DNA of 64,000 nt from Golubevia sp. BC0850 (taxonomy: Eukaryota > Basidiomycota > Exobasidiomycetes > Golubeviales > Golubeviaceae): NCBI GenBank assembly GCA_012976225.1, contig JAAVVG010000005.1:992001-1056000 (forward strand), in the 5' to 3' direction. A model generated the notes under the pieces. It was given only the letters and a program-made list of their open reading frames with translations. It was not told the DNA's origin and searched no databases. Shown one piece after another: positions 21,462 through 32,221 of the stretch. The position numbers and the translations under genes are program-made. The first letter of the stretch is position 1. Each line of letters begins with the position of its first letter.

Positions 21462-22630
21462 TCAATTCTTCTCGGTAAGAGCCAACAGTCTGACTTCTAC
21501 AGACCATCTCGGGGGTGTATCCTTTGGAGAAGTTGGATCAGTGAAAGCCGTGTGAGGAGTTCTGACCTCTGTTTCTGAATCGTAACATTTCAAAAAGATA
21601 GCTTTGGAAGTTGGGAAGTCGGAATGGTAATACCATCTATGAGATGGAGAATGATGGATCTAAAAGGGAAGTGAAAGGAAGCATCATGAAGGAAAAGTGA
21701 ATAAAGAAGAAAATTAGACGGAGATCTGGGCTTGAAACGATAAATGGGCCTCCCAGAACGAAGAGCAAACGACCTTTCTTTCGCAAAATGAAGTCTACTC
21801 ACAGCCAAAGTTTCGCCAGTCCAATCCTTATATCTCAGTTCGCTTTCTCTCCAATCCGGTTCCTTTCCATCCCCACCTGGAGAGACAGTTCTCGAATCTG
21901 CAACGGCCAGTGGAGTTTCTTTGACTGGACCTCTCAGGGGTCTCCAGACATTAATGATTTGAACGTGAAGTTGTCCCTTCTTGACCTTATCTAAAGTTTC
22001 TTGTCCTAAGTGTTTCAAGATTCTATCTTCACCTGCTTTTCTGGATTGATCTGAATGGGCGAATGGGACTGGAGTTCTGTTTGATGGATCGTCAGGTTTG
22101 TGTTCGTCTGCATAAAAAGATTTGTGGAGTTGCAAGAGCGTGAGTTTAGTCGATGGTTCAATTGAAAGCAATCCATCTGAAGATCTAGTTATTGGCTCAC
22201 CTTCTTTGACCCTTCTCTTTCTAACAGTATGATCGAAGATGTAAGTTCTATCCACTCCCAACTCTTTCTTCAAGAGTTGATCTACATCTCTATAATAATT
22301 CTCTTTCAACCAATCTTCATCCGACCATTTCTCTTTTTCCCAATCTTCCAAAGTTTGTTTCTTTCCAAAACCTTCAACGAATTGGAATCCAGCTTCTTTA
22401 GTGTTGAAACCTGCTCTTTCAAGTTCTGAAGAGTCGATGTTCTTTAGATCCGTGATTGAAACGGTTGCTGGATTTGAGATTTGATTGTGGATCGGTTCTC
22501 CTGCTGGACGGTCATCAGGGGTGACCCAAAGGAATGGCTTGGTCACTGAACGATCCAAATAATTGATGGTCGATTCAACAGAAGGTGCATCTTTGAAGAG
22601 GTCGAGAGGTTGAGTGATGGCAGTTGGCAT
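21462..22630 (-). CDS. AsaB/CmcJ-type hydroxylase/desaturase (GA4-desaturase family)
   Basis: Two exons: 22630-21803 and 21659-21462 (1026 nt, 341 aa), joined in phase 0 across a 143-nt intron. Family motifs in order are YIFDHTVRKR (metal-ligand region), FAHSDQS, INVWRPLRGPVKETPLAVADSRTV, and in exon 2 HRWYYHSDFPTSKAIFLKCYDS followed by RTPHTAFTDPTSPKDTPPRWSVEVRLL. This family groups with Fe(II)/2-oxoglutarate-type oxygenases that hydroxylate or desaturate secondary metabolites (AsaB, CTB9, cephamycin CmcJ). No polyketide or peptide synthase lies nearby, so the substrate cannot be guessed. The gene is transcribed divergently from Atg27. Confidence 0.88.
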
Positions 22631-23212
22631 CTTGTTGAGTTGAGTGGGCGATGAGTGGGAGATGAGTGAAAGAGGTAAAGAAAAAGTGAAATGGATTGAG
22701 CCCTTTTTATAGTCGTTGTGGTGTGGCCGGTCGGAAGGTGTCTTTCCAAGATAGAATGTACTGGACTTTGGTTAACTCCGAGGAGAATCGCCACTCGCCT
22801 CCTCGCGCTGGCCCTTGCGCAATTACAGACTGACCCTTACAGCCCTACAGGACTTAAGACATCGTTAAGACCTCATAAGTAGGTGGAGTCTTCCAACTGA
22901 GATTGGGATTTGGCAGAGAAAAGATTAGACCTGAAGCCTGAAGCCTGGCAAGAAACGGTTGGCTTTGTCTAGATTACTATAATCGAGAAGACTTTGAAAT
23001 CAAGAAGGAGAAGGGAGAACAAGATTCAGGCGCTAACAAAAAAAGGGGGGTTCATCGAGACGTGGACGTGGAGACGCCAGAAAGTCGAGGATCGTTGCAA
23101 CCAACCCAAACCATCTTCTACTCGAACAACTTGAGACTTCAACTTGGTTTATTCAAGAATAATCCTCACTTCGAGCAAGAGCCAATCTGAATCTCGAGAA
23201 TCTTGCTCAAGC
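22631..23212. promoter_or_regulatory. Divergent promoter between AsaB/CmcJ-like gene and Atg27
   Basis: 582 bp shared by two outward-facing genes. On the minus side an AT-rich CTTTTTATAG lies at about 22701-22710, some 75 bp before the ATG. A CCTGAAG heptamer repeat occurs at 22930-22948; the same heptamer is amplified at 28.5 kb. No other element identified. Confidence 0.35.
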
Positions 23213-24689
23213 ATGACAGTTCCCACCAAACGATCTCTTCTCCTCTCCCTCTCAAGTCTTCTCCTTCTGCCCATAGTCTCTTCCTCTTCCTCAGCTTCAT
23301 TAGATTGTTCCTCCCTCACTTCTCTCCAAGGAATTCCATTATCAGAACTTTCATTCCCAATCTCAATTTCAGAAACTTTACCAACACCTCCAACTGAAAC
23401 TTTATATCAAATCGATTTGGATTTCTGTAAACCCTTAACTGATTCAAAATGTCCAGAGGGTACACGAGTTTGTTTAACAAAGACCAACAAGTCAAAAGGA
23501 AATAGCGATAGGTTATTACAGGTGATACCCGTATCAGGTCAGACAGAGGGAAGTGAAGGAGAAGATGAATTGAGTAGGAAAGAGGGAAGTGGTGAGTTTC
23601 AAATGTATGGGGATTAGAGTTGAGGGGGGTTGGAGACAGAAAGGATGGGCTGGTGATGAGATCAGGCTCAGATTGAGAGTTTTGATTTTTCAGAAGAAAG
23701 TGTTGGGTTGAACAGGAGTAGAGTTGGCTGATGGCGGAGTGGAGTCAAGGAACTGGCAGGGACCTATCCCCATCGTTTTGGAAGAGAAGCCCGTCGATCA
23801 GAAAGCTCTAGAGATACCATCAACTCTAGTTGAACTCTCATACCTTCATCTTCTCCGAAGAGACGAGGATAGCAGCAGCTTCAAAGCTCCCAAGGACCGC
23901 TGGATCTGAGGGTTCCTTATCTAGCCTCACCTTTCCATCTCAAAGTCAGCAACCTGAATTATGAATCTCTAGATACACCTATCCTTCGGTTCATCTCCGA
24001 CTCCCGAAGATTCTCGACTACAACCTCGAATCCTCAACCTGCAAAGCCACAAAGAAAGGTCCTTCTTATCCACTCCTTCCTCTCATGCAACTGACTTATT
24101 CATTCCATCTTTCCTCTTTACATTCCTTCTCCTTGTCTTTTCTTTTCTTTCCCTTTCTCTTCCTCCCCCACCCCCTTTTCCTAATTTCCCTCTCACAGAC
24201 ACTTCCCACCTGATTCTCCACGGAGGCATCTACAACACCCTCCCCCAATCAACATCTCTCTCTCTAATCTGTGACTCAAAGTCGGAAAAGGATTCCATCC
24301 CTTCTCTAGAATCCTACGACGAACTCAAAGGTTTACTAAAGATGAATTGGAAACATTCAATTTTCTGTTCTTCTTCCAATCCTTCTGATCCCTCCTCTGG
24401 ATCTCCTGACAAGGAAAAAGACAAGCTGAAAGAAGGAGAAGACAAAACAAGTGACAATCGGGGTTGGGGTTTCTTCTCTTACTTCTTTTTCCTAATCTTC
24501 TTGATCTTCAGCATCTATCTAGGGACCGGAATCTATCAAAATCATAAAGCTGGAGAAAGTGGAATCAATCTCTTACCGAACAGAGAGTTTTGGAAGGAGG
24601 TACCTTTTATGATTAGGGATCTTTGTGGCAGAGGAGTTAGGCTTGGGAGAAGTGGTGGGGGTGGGAGAGGAGAGTATGAGGCTTTGTAG
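23213..24689 (+). CDS. ATG27: Autophagy-related membrane protein Atg27
   Basis: Exon 1 (23213-23591) begins with a signal peptide (MTVPTKRSLLLSLSSLLLLP...) and continues with ASLDCSSL, then TLYQIDLDFCKPLTDSKCPEGTRVCL. These are Atg27 lumenal landmarks with paired cysteines of the mannose-6-phosphate-receptor-like fold. The last exon (24199-24689) contains HLILHGGIYN, a cysteine ICD, a single membrane span (about FFSYFFFLIFLIFSIYLGTG) and a cytosolic tail ending EYEAL. That is a tyrosine sorting motif (YxxPhi) like the C-terminal one of yeast Atg27. Atg27 cycles between Golgi/endosome, vacuole and Atg9 vesicles. The middle part (23714-24058) is certainly exonic in places but its splicing is unresolved: different segments are open in different frames. 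Confidence 0.8.
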
Positions 24690-25105
24690 ACTGAGGGAGA
24701 GGATTGGTAATAGATTTTCTTTTCTTCTGGTTTTGCGGTGCTTTGGAGACGGACCTGTGTCAAATGAGAACATGGAATGGGTGAGAAGCATAGGCTTGGT
24801 TTCGATATCTTGATTGGTTGGTATCTGGGTATTTTTGGTAATACCACTTCATACCCTCGCGAATCTGGCGATAAGTTTTTTCGTTATATGAACTTCTGTT
24901 TGATGTTTTCCAGTTCCGACCTTAATTTCGAAACTTAACTTCAGAATTCCCTGTCCCTCGAAAGACAAGGGAGGGAAGCTGTTGAGAGGTCAAACGAAGT
25001 TCAAGCTCAATAAGGTCTCAAAGTAGAAGTGCCATCAAGAGAAGGAAAGGGGAAGAAAAAGAACCTATACAGTTTCGAACAGATTCGAAGGATTTGACAA
25101 AGTAA
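24690..25105. other. Intergenic, no feature seen
   Basis: 3' flank of Atg27 and 5' approach to family copy D. No recognisable element. Confidence 0.3.
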
Positions 25106-26492
25106 GGGTCCGAGATTGGCTAAGCACCACGTGAAGAAGGAGCCTAACAAAAAGTTATGCTTATCTTTCTCTAGCTAGAGATCCAGAAAGGGGTCTGCTC
25201 GCGAAGAGTCTTCAAATCATTGAATCTCAAAGCGCGGTCACTCAGGAGAGCAGTGCTCCTTTCATGGAGCTCTGGAGCCAAGTTGAGGCTGCTGCTGGAC
25301 AGAATCTTACTCAAAAGGATGCAGAGCAATTGGTCATGCACTCCATATTCGGGAGATGCTGGAACATCGAGAATCTGACGCTACAGGGTAGAATCTTCCG
25401 CTTCCCTCTCACGGGGCAGAAAGGGTTCCCTTCCATTTCCTGACGCACTCTCTGACAAGACTGTTCATTGGAAATTCTTGGTATCCAAGTGATTTAATGA
25501 ACGATAAGAACATGATTTGGACCTTGGTCTTCTGCGTTCATCTACGTCAAGCTTCACTATGTTTCACCTTAACGCTGGATGGTTACAACTTTCTTCTGGA
25601 GTATTCGGAAACCTTTAAAGTTCTTTCAAGAGTGAATCAGCTGTCCATTCAACCCATCGTGGTCTGGTATGGTGGATGTGGCAATGGCAAGGGATGGTTA
25701 GGGAGAAATCGGAGCAAAGAATTGGCGGAAGGAAATCTAGAGACGACAGCGGTTTATCACTTCCTTAAGGTTGCGAACTCTCTCGATTCTCTGAAAAAGC
25801 TCTTGAAAATGCAGTCAGTAATTCTGGAGTCAGATCAAAAGCAGATGTGTCACAAAGGAATGTCTCTCAAATCTCTTCAACCCTCATTCTTCAGTCAAAC
25901 ACATTCGCCTCATCTATTTCCTTCCCTCGCAATCCAGCAAGACGAATATCTCGATCTTTACATCTGTAAAGATCTTGAGTCTGGATCTTCTTATCCTGAA
26001 GGAGATGAAGACAGGAAAGCTAGGTTCCTGGCTGTCAACCGCTAAGATTTTACACATTCCATTCTACAAGTTCGAAGAATCTCGACCCAGGGCTGACGAC
26101 TTCGGAGAAGAGAGGTTTCTTTCAGATGTATACAAGTGGCATTCTGCCGAACTTAACAGAATTGGTACTTCCTTCCAAGCCAATCGATGTAGGCAGTCAG
26201 GAGGCGAACTCTCTGCGCTTAGTCAGACGTTGGAAAGAGGGAAGGAAAGTGCTGAAAGATCATGAGGGGGTCAAAAGTGGAAAGGTCAAGCTGCGGACTT
26301 TGGAGGTAGGAGAAACTGGTAAGTAGAACTTATGCATGGTCTTTTAGTTTAGCGCTGCCTTTGGTGCATGGGGGTCTTCTGACTTCAAGCTCCCTCTCTT
26401 TCTACTTCCTTTCCTTTTCAGTTCGCGATGAATCAAAAGGAGAGAGCTGTCTCTCAACTCTTCCACGGTTCTCCCCCTTTCCTCAACAGTGA
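25106..26492 (+). pseudogene. Family copy D: F-box/LRR-like gene with frame breaks
   Basis: Starts with a 16-bp word (GGGTCCGAGATTGGCT) that also precedes the 56-kb copy. Coding segments follow in family order: APFMELWSQVEAA, CWNIENLTLQGRIFRFPL, HFLTHSLTRLFIGNS, MIWTLVFCVHLRQASLCFTL, GYNFLLEYSETFKVLSRV, GILPNLTELVLPSKPIDVG, VRRWKEGRKVL, KLRTLEVGET. Next come the conserved intron (26319-26421) and last exon VRDESKGESCLSTLPRF with stop at 26490-26492. A one-base loss near 25430 and other shifts break the frame, and the N-terminal F-box part is missing or unrecognisable. The segment order implies an LRR-type solenoid. Closest relative is the copy at 56.5-58.2 kb. Confidence 0.65.
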
Positions 26493-26929
26493 ATGCTCGA
26501 GCTATTGGTATGGAGCGTTCGTGTCTCGAAAAGGGAGGATGATGAATGGGAGAAAATCGAGAGGAAAGGTAGAGGGAAGGTCTTCTACACACCCGTTCTC
26601 TTCATGCTATTCTCTTTCTTAATATCAAGGGTTTCGTGTATCATTTCTTCAGGGAGTCGGGATGGAAGTAAACTATCGAATGGAGTTCCACTGGAGGAAC
26701 GAATTGAGCTCTTCCAGAGCAAGCAATTTAAGAAGCTTTCCTTTCAACAATCTCGAATTCATTGATCTTGTCTGTTTGCAAGTTTGAGTTCAAACTCCAT
26801 ATCATACAGTATGAACTCGAAAACAAGGGATGACGTTTGCAGCAAAAATAGCAGCCCGCGAGACCACACCCCTCCACTACAACCACAACTTCTCACTTCT
26901 CTTTCCTTCATCTACTTTGAATCTCAAAA
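26493..26929. promoter_or_regulatory. Intergenic, upstream of OM14-like gene
   Basis: 3' flank of family copy D, then an AC/CT-rich leader just before the ATG at 26930. No TATA box recognised. Confidence 0.3.
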
Positions 26930-28022
26930 ATGTCATCCTACGCTGAAGTTGCCTCTCACGCTCCGTCCGGACCAAACCCTCAACCTGATCCATCTCTTCT
27001 TGAAGGACACAATCAAACCTCATCTCAAATTAATCAACATCCAGATGTCAACTCCTCTAAGGTCAACACAGTTCCAGCTGGATCAAATTTGGAAGACTTG
27101 GACACTGAGACCCACTCGAACGACGAAGAGAAGAAGGAACAGTTGGAGAAGAAGAAGGCAGAATTGAAGAAGGAAGCCGAGAAGAAGGGAAAGACGGTAG
27201 TACAAAAGTGAGTGCTCCGTGCGAGTTGAATCGGAGTGACAGCATAATTCATTGACGAACATAGAATAGACGATAGAAAGAAAGAAGCAGAAGAGGAGGA
27301 AGGACAGCGTTGACTGGAGATGGGACTGTCTGCTAGATTTGGAGGGTATCTCAGTACTCTCTCCATGCCTTTGGCGACTCTCAAGAGGCGATAGTTGCAG
27401 AGGTCAACTCTCTCGAGCTGCATTGCGCTTAACGCTAGCGTCTATGTGTCTCGCAGATCTAAGGCCAAGCAGCTCAGTCAAGCCCACCTCCGACTAGTTC
27501 TTATCTGGATTCCCCTTCTTACCACTTCGATGACCCTAATTATTGTTCTTCTAAGCTAACAACTTTGCTAACTTCCCTTATCCCTCTTGTTCTTTCTCTT
27601 CTTTTGCCTATCAGGATCCGTTCCACTGCTTCCTCCGCCTCTGAACAAACCTCCCAATCCGTTTCTCACTTCCTATCAACTCCCAAGTACTGGCTATCAT
27701 CTCTAGGTCTAGTCAACTCTTTGTTGATTGGTGGTCTAGGAATATTTGCCTACACAAGAAGGGAGGAGATCAGGAGAGCTGATAGAAGAGTGCTTGGGGC
27801 CATCGCCGTTGGAGCCGTAGGAATCTTTGGAGGTCAGAGGTGAGTGTTATGATCTTTCAGGAGGGGGGAATTGACTATTCATGTCCTTTTCATTTCCCAA
27901 TTTGATTTATTACTGATTCGTTCTCTCTCTCCACTCTTCCTTATCGTCTCCATTCCCACAGCTTCTTCGCAGCTGATGCAGCCCGCAAGCAAACCTCTTC
28001 CGACAAGAAACCCAAGAAATAG
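26930..28022 (+). CDS. OM14-like mitochondrial outer-membrane protein
   Basis: Three exons: 26930-27207, 27615-27839 and 27962-28022 (564 nt, 187 aa). The first about 90 residues are hydrophilic and end in a Lys/Glu-rich helix (EEKKEQLEKKKAELKKEAEKK), probably a coiled coil facing the cytosol. Exon 2 encodes LSTPKYWLSSLGLVNSLLIGGLGIFAY and VLGAIAVGAVGIFGG, two membrane helices separated by the basic loop TRREEIRRADRR. The tail is SFFAADAARKQTSSDKKPKK. Helix arrangement and length match the C-terminal domain of yeast OM14, the outer-membrane receptor for ribosome-bound nascent chains. That family is short and poorly conserved, so the assignment is tentative. Intron 1 (407 nt) is unusually long. 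Confidence 0.6.
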
Positions 28023-28935
28023 ATGAAATGTAATCTTCACTTTAGTCGCGAGGAATCGAAGAACTCCTACCGGATTCTATTTCTTTCTAACTTCTTTCTA
28101 TCGATTTACTTCTATACATCTCTTCAAAGTCTTTCTTAGACCAGATTCAATTACTTGCCCTCCCGTCACCCCAATCCCCTTTCCCGATCTTTCCTCTCCT
28201 CTTTCTCTTGTTTTCAAGTTCATGGGGTCTGTAGATACTCGTAACCCACCTCTCTGATTGATACACCGATACACAAAAGACAGAATCACCCGCCAAACTC
28301 AGCAAATGAAATATCCACCACTCGATCCTCAATATAAGCCTTCGTGCTCTCTTGACTGAGAGTCTCCTTCACAGATTCATGGCAGAAGGTTGTCATTCAT
28401 CAGGTTATAAAGTCCTGTAGCCTCCGCGGGTGGGTGGAATCAGGATCGTACCGCCAACTTACTCAATACCGCCGCGTTCATCAGTTGAAAGACGGATTGA
28501 AGCCTGAAGCCTGAAGCCTGAAGCCTGAAGGAGAGGACGGTTCCATTGCATGTTCTATCTTGGGGAGTGGCGCAGGGACGCCCTCTGGTCGACGAAATGA
28601 GGACAAGGTTCGAACGGTTTTAAAAGCTGTGCAAAAACCTAAGCTATCGATCTAGAAATTCTTATAGCAGAGTGAACCAATCGAGTGATTACGTTCAAAA
28701 TCAATGGATGCTGAAGCAAAAGCTTGAACCAGTGAGATCCACGCATTTGGTCCGAAATTAATAAGAAAGAGATAAAAGGGGAGTGGAAATGTTCAAGACA
28801 AATTCATCTTCCCTCTCTCTTGTCCTCTTCTTTCCTTCTGATCGCTTCCGTTAGAGTTGATCTCTTCCAGTCCTACTCCTTAACTCAAAGCGCAACTTTT
28901 CAAAAGGAAATTTCTTCAACTCACTCTAGCTGAGA
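28023..28935. promoter_or_regulatory. Intergenic region upstream of ferric reductase, with a heptamer repeat
   Basis: Contains a microsatellite of about four and a half AGCCTGA heptamers at 28498-28530. CTATCG (28644-28649) and AGATAA (28770-28775) both fit the HGATAR core used by fungal GATA iron repressors, at 290 and 165 bp before the ATG. Such hexamers are frequent by chance. A CT-rich leader precedes the start codon. Confidence 0.35.
28498..28530 (+). repeat. AGCCTGA heptamer microsatellite
   Basis: Tandem 7-bp units, about 4.5 copies. The same heptamer appears twice at 22930-22948 in another promoter region. Confidence 0.7.
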
Positions 28936-31604
28936 ATGTCTTCAGGAGGAGGACTTCCACCTGCTCTTCTTGCCTGGTTAGGAGAGAACGCAGCCAACAA
29001 ATTAAAATATGCAGATTACGTCTGGTACTTCATTGGCTCCTCTTTAGGTGCTTTGATACTTCTCAGAGCTTCCAAACTCATCATAGACAGGTTTGATGAT
29101 GGAGTTGGAAGCTTCAAAAAGCTTCTAGGGCTGTGGCATAAGGTGAGTCGCCCTTCTCCTGGGCAGGCATGAGTCTATTGTGCGCAACTTGGCGTCCTAT
29201 GGTCCAAGCTCTTTTGGGAGAAACATCAACTTCGACAGGCTGCGATACCACTCGCTCGTCTTCCGCGTAAATGATCTATGAGTCCGCGAAGTTTGAGCCT
29301 CGACTCTCTCGTCTTCCCGCTCACTCACTCACTCGCCTTTGCGTTCTCTCTACCTGTCTCCCATCACCTCGCAGTACGTCACCTATCCGATAATTCCCTT
29401 TCTAGGCTTTAAAATTGGAGAACTTCTCATCATTCTGGTCTACTTCTCTGTCATCATCTCCTTCTGCTTCGCCGAAACGTCAACCTCTCCTCCTCCCTTG
29501 AGCATTATTGGCTTTTCATCAAGGTCCGGCAAGATAGCTATCGCAACGACCCCTTTCACAATTCTGCTTTCGGGACGCAACAATCTTGTCTCTCTGCTAC
29601 TGGGGATTCCTTACGAGAAGCTCAGGATCTATCACTTCTGGATTGGAAGAATCACACTTCTCTGTGCTCTCCTTCACGTCTGTGGAAAATTGAAAACAGC
29701 AGATGGAACGACGTTCGAAGTGGAAGCCAACAGATATGGTTTATTGGCTTTTATTTCTCTTTGTGTTCTCTTCGTTGGAAGCTTAAGCTGGATTATGAAA
29801 TGGTGTTACGAGGTCTTTTGGGTTATTCACTTCGTTACCATTGCTGTTTTCATCGCCGGTGAGTCAAGGAGTGATTTTAAACTAGGCTGCTTCCTGAAAG
29901 TTTTTTGTCACTGATCGAACTTCTCCTTTCACTGGTCGCTTCTTCCACAGGTGCTTACAAGCACAAAGAGATGAACCACGACTATCTTATCGCCGCCATC
30001 GCGATTTGGGCTTTCGACCGTTTTGTCAGATTCCTTCGTGTCTTTGCTTTCAACGGACTATGGAGAGCAGTGGTACCTTCTTCTAGAACCAGTCTTAGTC
30101 TTCCAGTCAAAATTCAAAAAGTATCAAGCGATACTCTGAGAGTTGAATTGACTAAGACAGATTTTCCCAACTGGAGTCCTGGAAGCCATGCTTTCTTGAC
30201 TGAGGTCGGAGGGGTCCACTGGTTTCCTCAAGGTGAGTGAGACTTTGCGGTTGTGTACGCTGTCTCTTCAATCATGATCAATCTCCCCTTCCCTTGCCAT
30301 CCCCGAATTCTCCAGGTCATCCGTTCTCTATCGCGTCAATTCCAACCTCTCCGTCTCGCGCTATGCCTCTCAAACCCCCTCAAATCCAAGTCGATCGATC
30401 TGCAAATCCTCAGGCAAATTCAACTGCGGACCAAAACGAATACAATCTTTCGCCATTCAGAACTCAGGAGAACGTGAATCAATCTCAAGACTTCGAGATG
30501 ATGTCGAGATCTCAAAGCAGTTCCATTTCGAAATCTGGTTTCAACAGCTACAATGGATCATCGAATGGTAACAGCAATCTCACATCCCAGCTCGAATCTC
30601 ATCAACAGTCAGAAGTCCGAGGAGAAGATTCTTCTAGCTCCAAAACGTTGGTCTTCAGTGAGTCAGAAGTTGGGCGAAATCCAGAATCCATCTCAGTGAG
30701 ACTGATTCGTTGACTTCGGCTCTTTTCCCCTTCCAGTCATAAGAGTGAGAAGTGGCTGGACGAAGCATCTCGCCAAATTTGCTGGTTCCGAGATATCAAC
30801 TCACAAGTTGAACTTCTTAGTTGATGGGCCGTACTCTGGAATCTCGAGTTTCCATAACAGCTACAAGTCGATCTTGCTGGTTGCTGGTAAGTTGGAATTC
30901 TTCTCGTTGAATCACAGAGAGAAGAACCTTCTTTCAAAGATTCTGTAGTCCGACTGTATCTCTCGCTTTCTTCTTTTTCGTCTCAGGTGGTTCTGGTGTC
31001 TCGTGGACTCTTCCCTTCCTCTGTGACATGGTTCGAAAATCTCACGATCGGGTGACGATGAAGCTTCAAAAGTTGACTTGGATTTGGATCATTCGAGAAG
31101 AGGGTGAGTTCAAACAGAAAGATGTCAAAAACAAGCACTTCGATCGTCGACAAACCCTTGTTGACGTGATCCCCACTTTCACTCCCTTCCATCGAAACTC
31201 AAACAGATCATCTCAACTGGATTCAACCTGAACTCTCTTCGATTCTAGATCTCCTGTCAAAGACCGCTTCTTCAACTACCTTCTCTATTCAAATCTTCAT
31301 GACTTCCCCTACTGCAAGTGACTACTCTTCAGGTCCATTCTTTGACCGTCTAAGATCTTGCTCGAACGTCGAGATGAACAACGGTAGACCTAACTTCGAC
31401 TTCGTCCTCTCAGCTCACTATGGATCTGTCAAAGACTTGGAATCGAATGGAAAGTCCGTCGATCAGCAATTCAACGACAAATCTTCTTTGGTAGCTTGTT
31501 CAGGTCCAACTTCCATGTCAGAGATGCTTAGAGAGAAAGTCAGAGAGGGAATCAATGGAAAGTATGGTCAGGCAGAGTTCAAGAGTGAAGACTTTGGTTG
31601 GTAA
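28936..31604 (+). CDS. Ferric reductase-like transmembrane protein (FRE family)
   Basis: Exons 28936-29142, 29375-29858, 29951-30232, 30316-30657, 30737-30886, 30987-31103 and 31207-31604 give one open frame of 1980 nt (659 aa). Order of parts: N-terminal helix; ferric-reductase-like membrane domain with heme histidines in YHFWIGRITLLCALLHVCGK and VFWVIHFVTIAVF, then YKHKEMNHDY; the FAD-binding HPFSIASIP; a long Ser-rich insert (about NPQANST...SSSSK); LVDGPYSG; the NADPH-binding GGSGVSWTLPF; and a terminal CSGPTSMSEMLR. These proteins pass electrons from cytosolic NADPH through FAD and heme to extracellular Fe3+ or Cu2+. A possible extra exon (about 29238-29265, AAIPLARLP) breaks the frame if included and was left out. 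It may act with the siderophore transporter 18 kb upstream. Confidence 0.88.
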
Positions 31605-32221
31605 AGCTTCGCATTTAGGTAGAATAACAAGAATGCTTATTATAGAACAGAGAATCCCGTTCGATTTCAATCGTAATTCAGTACCTTTTCCCTATTTTCT
31701 GTTGTCTGTATTTGTTCTAGAAGTGCTTGTTTTTGAATTTTGAAGATTTTGTCGTCTCTTCATTGATGAGAGCAACAAAATCGATCGTACTTACTTCGGC
31801 GAGGCATCGCTGTCTTGGTTTCTAGCCGGACTTCGTTCAGACCGTCACCTCCTCCAAAGCAACAATGCGTTATTTGAATTAATTCTATCAGTTCTATCAA
31901 GTTAAAGCGAGCACTTCTGAGCCAGATTACAAGGGTTGAAAATTTGAAGTCTAGAGAAATTTTGGGATAGTTTAAGGAGAAGCATGAAGATCTCCAAGTA
32001 GGTAGTGCATCTGTTCTCGTTTTTAGTTGATGTCAAAGAAGAAGGGATCAAACAAGAGAGAGAAAGAGAGAGAGAGAGAGAGAGGGAGAGGGAGAGGGAG
32101 AGGGAGAGGGAGAGGGAGAGGGACAGTGAGAAGAGAAAGGCAAAAACAAGTGGACAATCTTCTTGCTCCTTCCATCTACCAAGCCATAGCAAACCTCAAA
32201 AGAATCCAAGTAATATCGGGT
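31605..32221. other. Convergent 3' region with purine-rich microsatellite
   Basis: Separates the 3' ends of the ferric reductase (+) and the HAD phosphatase (-). A GA/GGGAGA repeat occupies 32055-32123. The long Arg-Glu and Ser-Leu open frames over it are artefacts of the repeat. Confidence 0.5.
32055..32123 (+). repeat. (GA)n/(GGGAGA)n polypurine tract
   Basis: An uninterrupted purine run: GA dinucleotides passing into GGGAGA hexamers, ending with GGGAC. Its length and strand asymmetry make it a plausible triplex-forming or replication-slippage site. Confidence 0.85.
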
